DNA from: JAPLDP01 sp964628285
Lineage (GTDB): Bacteria > Bacteroidota > Bacteroidia > Bacteroidales > JAGONC01
Reading direction: 5' to 3'
Assembly (NCBI GenBank): GCA_964628285.1
Contig: CAZVNP010000048.1
Coordinates: 1-26,085 of the forward strand
DNA: 26,085 nucleotides
The notes under the pieces are model-generated. The model saw only the letters and a list, made by a program, of their open reading frames with translations. It did no database searches and had not been told where the DNA came from. The first letter of the stretch is position 1. Every line of letters begins with the position of its first letter. Below are positions 7,025 to 13,310 of this stretch, one piece after another. The translations under genes were made by a program, and so were the position numbers.

Positions 7025-8200
7025 ATGATCTCATTGGAAGAGGCATATGAACAGGTTCTGGGGGCGGCTTTTTTACTGGAAACAGAGCGGATACCTTACG
7101 GTGACAGTCTAAACCGTGTGCTGGCCGGGGAGGTGTTTTCGGATATGGAGATGCCGCCTTTCGACAAGGCGGCTGTCGACGGTTATGCCTGCCGCCGTGA
7201 GGATCTGGATGACGAGATGAACGTCATCGAGGTTGTCCCGGCGGGGAAGCAGCCTGAGAAGAGCCTTGGCAGGGGTGAATGCACGAGGATCATGACAGGG
7301 GCTATGCTGCCCGCGGGTGCCGATATGGTGGTGATGGTTGAAGACACGGAGATGACGGCCAGAGGCACTGTGCGTTTTGTCAGGAGCGCGTCGGGTAACA
7401 ATATCTGTTACAGGGCCGAAGATCTTAAGAAAGGCGAGTGTGTCCTGCGGAAAGGGACCCTCGTCAGGCCTCAGGAGATCGCCATCATGGCGTCAGTGGG
7501 CTGCACGGAGCCTCTGGTTTTCAGAAGGCCTGTGGTGAGCCTCCTCAGCACCGGCGATGAGCTGGTGGAGCCGGACCAGACACCGGTCATCCCGCGGATC
7601 AGGAACAGCAACGCCGCCCAGTTGGCGGCGCAGCTACGGAAAATGGATCTGACAGCACACTATGGCGGCATTGCAGAAGATCATCCACAGTCACTCCATG
7701 ATCATATTGAAGAGGCACTGCGGCACGGCGACGTGCTCCTTCTCACCGGCGGCGTCTCAATGGGCGAGTATGACTATGTGCCGGCGGTGCTGGAGGATCT
7801 GGGTTTCCATATCCTTTTCAGGAAAATAGCCGTGCAACCCGGCCACCCGACGGTGTTCGGAAGACGTGACCGCAAACTGTTGTTCGGTTTGCCCGGCAAT
7901 CCGGTGTCGTCATTCGTCATCTTTGAATTGTTAGTGAAACCCATGTTATATAAGATGATGGGGCATGACTTCAATCCCCTGGCCCTGAGGCTGCCGTTGG
8001 GCGTTGATTTTTCACGCAGAAAATCGGAACGGAAAACACTGTTGCCGGTCCGGATAATGGCTGATGGGACGGTGGTGCCCGTCGACTATCACGGTTCGGC
8101 CCATATCCATTCCTATACCGGCGCCGACGGCATCATGATCATTGACATCGGGGTGACATCACTGCGGAAAGGAGAACTCGTCGATGTACGACCGGTTTAA
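7025..8200 (+). CDS. moeA: Molybdopterin molybdotransferase MoeA
   Basis: The 391-residue product is a full-length MoeA, which inserts molybdate into adenylylated molybdopterin as the last step of molybdenum-cofactor assembly in the cytoplasm. Seen in order are the N-terminal MPPFDKAAVDGYA motif (family consensus AxDGYA), the TIGR00177-type molybdopterin-binding domain starting at VVSLLSTGDELV, LLTGGVSMGEYDYV, VQPGHPTVFG, FGLPGNPVSSF, and a C-terminal beta-barrel domain. The start at 7025 gives the usual N-terminus (ISLEEAYEQVL). It overlaps moaA by 17 nt, which suggests translational coupling. It is the first gene of the Moco cluster. Confidence 0.97.
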   Translation: MISLEEAYEQVLGAAFLLETERIPYGDSLNRVLAGEVFSDMEMPPFDKAAVDGYACRREDLDDEMNVIEVVPAGKQPEKSLGRGECTRIMTGAMLPAGADMVVMVEDTEMTARGTVRFVRSASGNNICYRAEDLKKGECVLRKGTLVRPQEIAIMASVGCTEPLVFRRPVVSLLSTGDELVEPDQTPVIPRIRNSNAAQLAAQLRKMDLTAHYGGIAEDHPQSLHDHIEEALRHGDVLLLTGGVSMGEYDYVPAVLEDLGFHILFRKIAVQPGHPTVFGRRDRKLLFGLPGNPVSSFVIFELLVKPMLYKMMGHDFNPLALRLPLGVDFSRRKSERKTLLPVRIMADGTVVPVDYHGSAHIHSYTGADGIMIIDIGVTSLRKGELVDVRPV

Positions 8201-8984
8201 CAGGCAGATCAGTTATCTCAGGGTGTCGGTCACCGACCGTTGCAACCTCCGCTGCATTTACTGCATGCCTGCCGAAGGTGTCAAAAGCATACCTCATGAA
8301 GAGATCATGAGGTACGAGGAGATCGTTGAGGTGGTGAAGGCAGGTGTGGCGCTGGGCATCCATAAGGTGCGCATCACAGGCGGGGAGCCTTTGGTGCGCA
8401 AAGGTATCGTGGATTTGGTGCGCATGCTGGCCGCTATCGAAGGCGTGGAGGAGCTGGCGATGACCACAAACGGCACCCTGCTGGAACGGTATGCCGGGGC
8501 TTTGGCTGACGTCGGCCTGAAACGCGTCAATATCAGTCTCGATGCCATTGATCCGGAACGTTACAGGGCGATCACCAGGGGTGGCAATGTCAGGGATGTC
8601 TATAAAGGTATAAAAGCGGCGCATGAGGCCGGCCTTGAACCCATCAAGATAAACTGTGTGGTCATCAATTCATCGGGGGAGAAAGATGCCAGGGAGGTCA
8701 GGGCTTTTTGCCTGGAGAATGCACTGGAGGTGCGATTCATTCATCAAATGAATCTCAGCAACGGGACATTCTCCATTGTGGAAGGCGGCAACGGAGGTCA
8801 TTGCAACTCCTGTAACCGGCTGCGCCTGACATCCGACGGAAAAATCAAACCGTGCCTGTTCAACGACCTGGCCTTTGATGTGCGCACCCTGGGTGCACGC
8901 CGGGCACTGGAGATGGCTGTAGAGATGAAACCGGAACGGGGAGTGAGAAGTGTGACGGGGACATTTTACGGAATAGGAGGCTGA
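8184..8984 (+). CDS. moaA: GTP 3',8-cyclase MoaA, compact form
   Basis: MoaA is a radical-SAM enzyme that, with MoaC, converts GTP to cyclic pyranopterin monophosphate, the first stage of molybdopterin synthesis. The SAM-cluster motif CxxxCxxC is C20-C24-C27; the second, GTP-binding cluster is C207-C210-C224; the ITGGEP loop and the C-terminal GG tail are present. Arginines equivalent to the known GTP ligands are visible (R13, R63, R212, R214). At 266 residues it is some 60-75 shorter than well-studied MoaA proteins (329-340), with about 50 residues missing between the two clusters. All catalytic landmarks and both ends are intact, so this is a compact form rather than a broken gene. The ATG at 8184 follows AAAGGAG and overlaps moeA by 17 nt. 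Confidence 0.93.
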   Translation: MYDRFNRQISYLRVSVTDRCNLRCIYCMPAEGVKSIPHEEIMRYEEIVEVVKAGVALGIHKVRITGGEPLVRKGIVDLVRMLAAIEGVEELAMTTNGTLLERYAGALADVGLKRVNISLDAIDPERYRAITRGGNVRDVYKGIKAAHEAGLEPIKINCVVINSSGEKDAREVRAFCLENALEVRFIHQMNLSNGTFSIVEGGNGGHCNSCNRLRLTSDGKIKPCLFNDLAFDVRTLGARRALEMAVEMKPERGVRSVTGTFYGIGG

Positions 8985-8992
8985 AGATATCT

Positions 8993-9024
8993 GATATAAG
9001 ATTAACGATATTTGATTTGGATTT
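8993..9024 (+). repeat. AT-rich repeat, copy 1 (moaA-moaC gap)
   Basis: The 32-nt segment beginning GATATAAGATTAACGATATT starts nine bases after the moaA stop codon. The same sequence recurs after moaC (9521-9559), differing by one base and one extra heptamer. It is followed at 9022-9036 by an odd palindrome TTTGATT-A-AATCAAA. Confidence 0.88.
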
Positions 9025-9065
9025 GATTAAATCAAAAACAAATTATAAAATAATAAGATAAGGGG

Positions 9066-9518
9066 ATGAGCAAACTCAGTCATGTGAATGAGGAGGGGAA
9101 GGCGAGGATGGTAGATGTCGGGGGTAAGCCCGATCAGTTGCGCATAGCCAGAGCCGAAGGTTTTATCCGGCTGAATCCCGAAACCGTTAATCTGATCAGG
9201 CAGAATCTGATCAGGAAGGGTGACGTACTCACCGTCGCCGAGGTGGCCGGCGTACAGGGCGCCAAGAAAACCAGCGAGCTGGTGCCGCTGTGTCATCCCC
9301 TGCCGATCACGAAAATCGAGGTGAAAGCCACATTGAAAGAGAATGGGGTGTTGGTCAGCAGCGAAGTACGTTGTGTGGGCAAGACAGGTGTAGAAATGGA
9401 AGCGCTTACAGCCGTCCAGATCGCACTGCTCACAATTTACGACATGTGTAAGGCGGTGGATAAGGAGATGGCCATTGGGGAGGTGAGGGTTACAGAGAAG
9501 AGGAAAGAGGGTGGATAG
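9066..9518 (+). CDS. moaC: Cyclic pyranopterin monophosphate synthase MoaC
   Basis: The 150-residue protein is a typical full-length MoaC, acting after MoaA in converting 3',8-cyclo-GTP to cPMP. Conserved stretches are the N-terminal MVDVGGKP, ELVPLCHPLPITKIEV, GKTGVEMEALTAVQIALLTI and YDMCKAVDKEM, which include the active-site LCHPL and the invariant KTGVEMEAL motif. The ATG at 9066 is preceded by AAGGGG. It lies in line with moaA but is separated by an 81-nt AT-rich gap carrying a repeat also found directly after it. The call is secure. Confidence 0.97.
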   Translation: MSKLSHVNEEGKARMVDVGGKPDQLRIARAEGFIRLNPETVNLIRQNLIRKGDVLTVAEVAGVQGAKKTSELVPLCHPLPITKIEVKATLKENGVLVSSEVRCVGKTGVEMEALTAVQIALLTIYDMCKAVDKEMAIGEVRVTEKRKEGG

Positions 9519-9520
9519 AA

Positions 9521-9574
9521 GATATAAGATTAACGATTAACGATATTTGATTTAGATTTAAGATTTAAGATTTA
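9521..9574 (+). repeat. AT-rich repeat, copy 2, with heptamer expansions (after moaC)
   Basis: It starts two bases after the moaC stop and repeats the element at 8993-9024 with one additional ATTAACG heptamer (two copies, 9529-9542). It ends in three perfect AGATTTA heptamers (9554-9574) that run directly into the next gene's ATG at 9575. They occupy the place of a ribosome binding site, and no Shine-Dalgarno sequence is present. Confidence 0.9.
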
Positions 9575-10060
9575 ATGACCGGGTTTTGGCAGAAATATAA
9601 GCCGGGTGTTACGAGGAGGACGCTGCTGATCATTCTGGGGCTTTTCTGGGGTTTTGCGGCTTACAGGATATTACGTATCGGCATACGGCAGCTCGAGATG
9701 AATCCTTACCATCTCTGGATCAGATCGGCCATTGGGCTGGCGGGTTTTGTGATCTTTTTCCGGGGTGTTTTCTGGCGTGTGGTGCGTCGTCACAGGCGCC
9801 GTATCCTCTCGCTGACACCTGACAGGCCATGTGCTTTTTCTTTTTTCAACTGGAAGAGTTATCTCGTTATGCTGTTTATGATTGCCATGGGCATTGTAGC
9901 TGTCAGGCTCTCACACGTGCCTCCGGTCTATCTGGGGGTTTTTTACATCTCCCTGGGTTTGTCGTTGCTCGCCTCGGCGCTGTACAATATTTACCACTGG
10001 ATACGTTTTCCAAAAGAGTTGAACATGAAGGAGGAAGGTGATGGAGTCAGCCTCACATGA
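9575..10060 (+). CDS. Unknown four-helix integral membrane protein in the Moco cluster
   Basis: The family of this 161-residue protein was not recognised. It shows four hydrophobic segments at roughly residues 17-35, 49-68, 94-112 and 116-140. Between the second and third lies a strongly basic loop (RRHRRR, near 71-76) followed by SLTPDRPCAFSFFNWKSYLVM. By the positive-inside rule the basic loop is probably cytoplasmic, and the C-terminus, ending in a polar tail, is also likely inside. There is no signal peptidase site. It overlaps the start of the MOSC-Mog gene by 20 nt and lies 56 nt after moaC, so it is probably expressed with the cofactor genes. A role in molybdate or cofactor handling is only a guess from position. 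The start codon has no Shine-Dalgarno sequence in front. Confidence 0.8.
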   Translation: MTGFWQKYKPGVTRRTLLIILGLFWGFAAYRILRIGIRQLEMNPYHLWIRSAIGLAGFVIFFRGVFWRVVRRHRRRILSLTPDRPCAFSFFNWKSYLVMLFMIAMGIVAVRLSHVPPVYLGVFYISLGLSLLASALYNIYHWIRFPKELNMKEEGDGVSLT

Positions 10061-10985
10061 GATGAAAGTATTATCGGTCAATATCTCCGCTGAGCGGGGC
10101 ACCGTCAAGCATCCCGTCGAGGAGATCGTGCTGGATGACAACGGTGTGGTGCATGATGCCCACGCCGGCATGTGGCACCGGCAGGTGAGCCTGCTGGGTG
10201 TGGAGAGCATCGAGAAGTTCGAGAAGGCTACGGGCAGGGCGGTACATTACGGTGAGTTTGCAGAGAACATCACCACTCAGGGTGTTCCACTGACCACGGT
10301 GGCGCCTTTAGACCGGCTGGTGATGGGCCTGGCGGAGGTCGAGGTCACGCAGATAGGGAAGGCATGCCATGGATCGACCTGTGCCATTTTCAAAGAGGTG
10401 GGAGACTGCATCATGCCGCGGGAGGGCGTTTTCGCACGTGTCATCCACCATGGCCGGATCAAACCCGGCGTGCGTATCGAGTATCATCCCAAGGTCTTCA
10501 AGGTTTTAGTCATCACGCTCAGCGACAGGGCCAGCGGCGGTGAATATGACGACCGGAGCGGACCGGAGATAGAGAAACTCCTGGGATCCTATTTTACAGG
10601 TCTGTCACGAAATTTCGACATCGACCGCCTGGTCATCCCTGACGATTCGAGGAAGCTTCACAACATTTTACTTGGGGCCCGCGATTCCATTGTTGATTTT
10701 ATCTTTACCACCGGCAGCACCGGCATCGGCCTGCGTGACATCGCGCCGGAGACCGTCAAGCCTTTGCTGGATAAGGAGATACCGGGTGTTATGGAATGGA
10801 TACGCTTCAAGTACGGGCAGGAGAAACCCAATGCTTTCCTGAGCCGCAGTGTGGCCGGCGTGATGGGACAGAGTCTTATTTTCACCCTGCCGGGAAGCCT
10901 GAAGGCTGTGAAGGAATACATGACGGAGATTACCAAAATGTTGCAGCACATGGTGTACATGTTACACGGCATCGATATGCATTGA
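10041..10985 (+). CDS. MOSC domain - MogA/MoaB fusion protein
   Basis: The 314-residue protein joins two molybdenum-cofactor modules. Residues ~7-150 form a MOSC domain (sulfur-carrier domain of Moco sulfurases and YiiM-like proteins) with the conserved cysteine segment GKACHGSTCAIF...CIMPREGVFARV. Residues ~155-310 form a MogA/MoaB domain with TLSDRASGGEYDDRSGP, TTGSTGIGLRDIAPETV and the LPGSLKAVKEY motif; this domain adenylylates molybdopterin before MoeA inserts molybdate. Such fusions occur in several bacterial groups. The ATG at 10041 after AAGGAGGAAGGTG is preferred to the GTG one codon upstream. It overlaps the preceding membrane-protein gene by 20 nt, indicating translational coupling. 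Confidence 0.93.
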   Translation: MESASHEMKVLSVNISAERGTVKHPVEEIVLDDNGVVHDAHAGMWHRQVSLLGVESIEKFEKATGRAVHYGEFAENITTQGVPLTTVAPLDRLVMGLAEVEVTQIGKACHGSTCAIFKEVGDCIMPREGVFARVIHHGRIKPGVRIEYHPKVFKVLVITLSDRASGGEYDDRSGPEIEKLLGSYFTGLSRNFDIDRLVIPDDSRKLHNILLGARDSIVDFIFTTGSTGIGLRDIAPETVKPLLDKEIPGVMEWIRFKYGQEKPNAFLSRSVAGVMGQSLIFTLPGSLKAVKEYMTEITKMLQHMVYMLHGIDMH

Positions 10986-11000
10986 AGGCATCAATGATCA

Positions 11001-11510
11001 ATGAACGACAGTCACTCCATAGTCATCCGCAGGGCCGGTGAGGCGGATCTTCCCGCCGTGCTGGCGCTGATCAGGGAGCTGGCGGCATACGAGCGGGCGC
11101 CGGAAGAGGTGACCATATCCATTGACGACCTGCGCCGTGACGGCTTCGGGGAACAGCCGGCATTCGAGGCTCTTGTCGCTGAGGATGAGGGCCAGGTCGT
11201 GGGCATGGCGTTGTCGTTTCTCAGTTATTCCACCTGGAAAGGATTGTGTCTTTATCTGGAGGATATCATTGTGAGGGAGCCCTATCGTCGCCGGGGCATA
11301 GGAACCCGCTTGTTTGAGGCGGTGATACGCCGTGCCGGCGAGCTGGGTGCCAGGCGTCTGATGTGGCAGGTGCTCCACTGGAACATGCCGGCGTTTGTCT
11401 TTTACATGCGCTATCAGGCCGCTTTTGACTCCTCCTGGGTCAACGGAAAATTAACCGAAGAACAAATCAAACAATATTGTCATGACCATGAACAGGGAAC
11501 AAGCCAATGA
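11001..11510 (+). CDS. GNAT family N-acetyltransferase, diamine/thialysine acetyltransferase-like
   Basis: This 169-residue protein has a single GNAT domain resembling the SAT1/SAT2-type acetyltransferases. Seen are ELAAYERAPEEV near the N-terminus, the acetyl-CoA loop LEDIIVREPYRRRGIG (R/QxxGxG/A) and the motif-B helix WQVLHWNMPAFVFYMRYQA (usual form WxVLDWNxPAIxFYxxxGA). The family acetylates small amines such as polyamines or thialysine in the cytoplasm; the substrate here is not determined. The start is 15 nt after the MOSC-Mog stop, with no good Shine-Dalgarno sequence. It overlaps the next gene by 23-29 nt. It is probably co-transcribed with the Moco genes without an obvious functional tie. 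Confidence 0.9.
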   Translation: MNDSHSIVIRRAGEADLPAVLALIRELAAYERAPEEVTISIDDLRRDGFGEQPAFEALVAEDEGQVVGMALSFLSYSTWKGLCLYLEDIIVREPYRRRGIGTRLFEAVIRRAGELGARRLMWQVLHWNMPAFVFYMRYQAAFDSSWVNGKLTEEQIKQYCHDHEQGTSQ

Positions 11511-12042
11511 GTTACTCAGGCAGTACATCACCAATGAACGTATGCTGAACCATTGTTATGCCTCCGAGGCCGTCATGCGGGCTCTGGCCGTGAGACTGGG
11601 CCAGGATAAGGAGACATGGGGCCTGGCCGGCTTGCTGCACGACCTTGACATCGAGGTGGTTCACGCCGATCCGTTACGTCACGGTCTGGAGACTGCCCGT
11701 ATTTTGTCGGAACATGGTGTTAACGCCGACGTGGTGGAAGCCGTTAAAATGCACAACGAGATGGCCACAGGAAAGGAACGCACGACGCAGTTCCAGCACG
11801 CCCTGGCCGCCGGAGAGACCATCACCGGGCTCATTGTCGCCACGGCACTGGTTTATCCCGATAAAAAGCTGGCCAGCGTAAAGGTGAAATCGATAACCAA
11901 AAGGATGAAAGAAAAGGCCTTCGCCGCTTCGGTGAGCAGGGAGAAGATCATGGAATGTGAAATGGTGGGATTGACGCTCGAAGAGTTTGTCACCATCAGT
12001 TTGACGGCCATGCAGGGGATCAGCGGACAGCTGGGCTTATGA
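11482..12042 (+). CDS. HD-domain (HDIG) hydrolase, COG2316-like
   Basis: The 186-residue protein belongs to a family of small predicted HD phosphohydrolases. Visible HD residues are H24 (NHCYASEA), H53-D54 (LLHDLD) and H91 (MHNE). The C-terminal half carries the family block TGLIVATALVYPDKKL..VKVKSITKRMKEKAFAASVSREKI. At the site where relatives usually have an aspartate before TG (A-V-D-E-L-T-G type), this protein has glutamate (E112 in AAGETITG), a possible change in metal binding. Two starts are possible, ATG at 11482 or 11488, both inside the end of the acetyltransferase gene. Substrate unknown; HD proteins of this size usually act on nucleotides or phosphate esters. Confidence 0.9.
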   Translation: MTMNREQANELLRQYITNERMLNHCYASEAVMRALAVRLGQDKETWGLAGLLHDLDIEVVHADPLRHGLETARILSEHGVNADVVEAVKMHNEMATGKERTTQFQHALAAGETITGLIVATALVYPDKKLASVKVKSITKRMKEKAFAASVSREKIMECEMVGLTLEEFVTISLTAMQGISGQLGL

Positions 12043-12100
12043 ACTGTCATTTTGTTAACTATTCCTGCCCTGCGGTATGGCTATTTCATGCCCGATGATG

Positions 12101-12108
12101 TAAATTTG
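12101..12108 (+). promoter_or_regulatory. Putative -7 box (TAAATTTG) for the FtsB/DivIC-like gene
   Basis: TAAATTTG matches TAnnTTTG and is the same octamer as upstream of glyA. It lies 19 nt before the ATG at 12128, in an 85-nt gap after the HD gene. A -33 TTG is not evident. Confidence 0.45.
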
Positions 12109-12127
12109 TCATCTTAACACCGCCGCC

Positions 12128-12418
12128 ATGTTCACCATTCTTCTCAAGATACTGAAGAACAGATATTTCATAGTCACCGTCGCGTTTATTGTCTGGCTGG
12201 TCTTCTTTGACAGCAACAACCTCCTCTCGCGCGGCAGGACAAAGCAGACACTCAACGAACTCAGGCAGCAAAAAAGCTATTACCTCCACGAGATAGCAAA
12301 AAACAAGCAAGAGATTCTTGAACTTAAGACCGACACGGCGAATCTGGAGAAGTTTGCCCGTGAGAAATACCTGATGAAAAAAGACGGTGAGGAGGTGTTC
12401 GTGATTGGCGACGAATGA
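12128..12418 (+). CDS. FtsB/DivIC-like septum formation initiator protein
   Basis: This 96-residue bitopic protein has a short cytoplasmic N-terminus, one membrane helix (about residues 12-28, FIVTVAFIVWLVFF), a coiled coil (about 38-72), and the family's closing motif LEKFAREKYLMKKDGEEVFVI. FtsB/DivIC proteins pair with FtsL-type partners in the periplasm and help activate septal peptidoglycan synthesis. It matches the standard short DivIC of Bacteroidota in length and motif. It ends 16 nt from the stop of a convergent gene on the other strand, with no terminator visible between. Confidence 0.93.
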   Translation: MFTILLKILKNRYFIVTVAFIVWLVFFDSNNLLSRGRTKQTLNELRQQKSYYLHEIAKNKQEILELKTDTANLEKFAREKYLMKKDGEEVFVIGDE

Positions 12419-12434
12419 AGCTAAACCTTGTCGT

Positions 12435-13142
12435 TTAATTCCTTATCAGCACCATTTTCCTGCAATCACCGGCAGGTTGACGTTTGAGTTTGTAATAGTA
12501 TATCCCCGCAGGGAGTTTGCCCCCGTTGATATCTTTACCGTCCCAACTGATGATCCCGTATTTGGCATTTAAATTTCGGATATTAACGGCCTGTCCGTAA
12601 GCATTGTAAATGATCAGCTGATCGCTTTCCGTATCATTGAGTGTATAAGGGATCCAGGTCAGGCAATCAAAAGGGTTGGGATAATTTTGACCAACGCGGT
12701 TATCAGCAACCGCATGGTTTTCTTCAACGGTCACACCTCCGTAACAATCACTTTGGTATTGACTGATGATATTAACGGCATCGCGTAAAGTCCCTTCTTC
12801 AATAGTGAAGGAGGTGGAGCCGTCATAGAGTGTATCGGGACTTGTTATCTCGGTGTGGTAGACCAAAACATCATATGTTCCCGGTGATAACGGTCCTAAT
12901 GTCACTGACAGGTCAAAATAGCAGATGCAAAAAGCAGCGGCACCGGTATCCTGCTGAAGCCAGGTCATCTGATAATTCTCAAGTTCGACATTCATTTGAT
13001 ACAGAGCCCCGCAATTACGTTCTGCTGCGGTTTGCCATAAGGTGACCATGTTCCCCTGAACATCGGCATAAATATCACGGTTTTGTGCCTGGGAAAATTT
13101 GAAGATCAGGAGTGCAGCTAAAAGGATAATCGTATATTTCAT
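12435..13142 (-). CDS. Small secreted protein with T9SS type A sorting domain
   Basis: The 235-residue protein begins with a signal peptide (MKYTIILLAALLIFKFSQAQ, cleavage probably after AQ) and ends with a type IX secretion sorting domain. That domain is recognised by QNYPNPFDCLTWIPYTL near 152-168, LIIYNAYGQAV, and GKLPAGIYYYKLK...KMVLIRN. Between them lies a ~115-residue region with C44, C72, C74 and C133 and the pattern FCICYFDLS...LGPLSPGTYDVLVYH, a beta-rich extracellular module whose function is not known. It is expected to be exported across the outer membrane and cell-surface attached or released. The gene is AT-richer than its neighbours, has its own promoter (13178-13208), and sits between the division gene and priA. 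Confidence 0.92.
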   Translation of the reverse strand: MKYTIILLAALLIFKFSQAQNRDIYADVQGNMVTLWQTAAERNCGALYQMNVELENYQMTWLQQDTGAAAFCICYFDLSVTLGPLSPGTYDVLVYHTEITSPDTLYDGSTSFTIEEGTLRDAVNIISQYQSDCYGGVTVEENHAVADNRVGQNYPNPFDCLTWIPYTLNDTESDQLIIYNAYGQAVNIRNLNAKYGIISWDGKDINGGKLPAGIYYYKLKRQPAGDCRKMVLIRN

Positions 13143-13177
13143 GGGGAAGATTTTATTTTATAAAAAATTAAGCTGTA

Positions 13178-13208
13178 CAAAGTTACAACATAATTTCGCA
13201 AAAATCAA
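13178..13208 (-). promoter_or_regulatory. Promoter of the T9SS cargo gene (TTG-N20-TAACTTTG)
   Basis: On the minus strand TAACTTTG (13185-13178) matches the -7 consensus TAnnTTTG, and a TTG (13208-13206) lies exactly 20 nt upstream, a good Bacteroidetes spacing. The box ends 35 nt before the ATG at 13142. This is the best-formed promoter in the window. Confidence 0.6.
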
Positions 13209-13293
13209 GAAAAAAGATTATTCTGTTAAGGGTATTTTATTCCGGTCTTCAAGTGATTAAAATTCAGGAAAGATGATCCTGATTTCATCCGTT

Positions 13294-13310
13294 CCGGTTA
13301 TCTAAACCGG
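13294..13310 (-). other. Small hairpin spanning the priA stop codon
   Basis: CCGGTT (13294-13299) and AACCGG (13305-13310) are perfect inverted repeats with a 5-nt loop, and the stop codon of priA (minus-strand TAG, 13304-13302) lies within the loop. There is no following T-run on the minus strand, so it is not a standard terminator. Confidence 0.4.

Noticed and set aside
8184..8984. Frameshifted or truncated moaA pseudogene
   Set aside because: Both clusters, the ligand arginines and the C-terminal GG are in one uninterrupted frame; the shortness is internal and consistent with a compact family.
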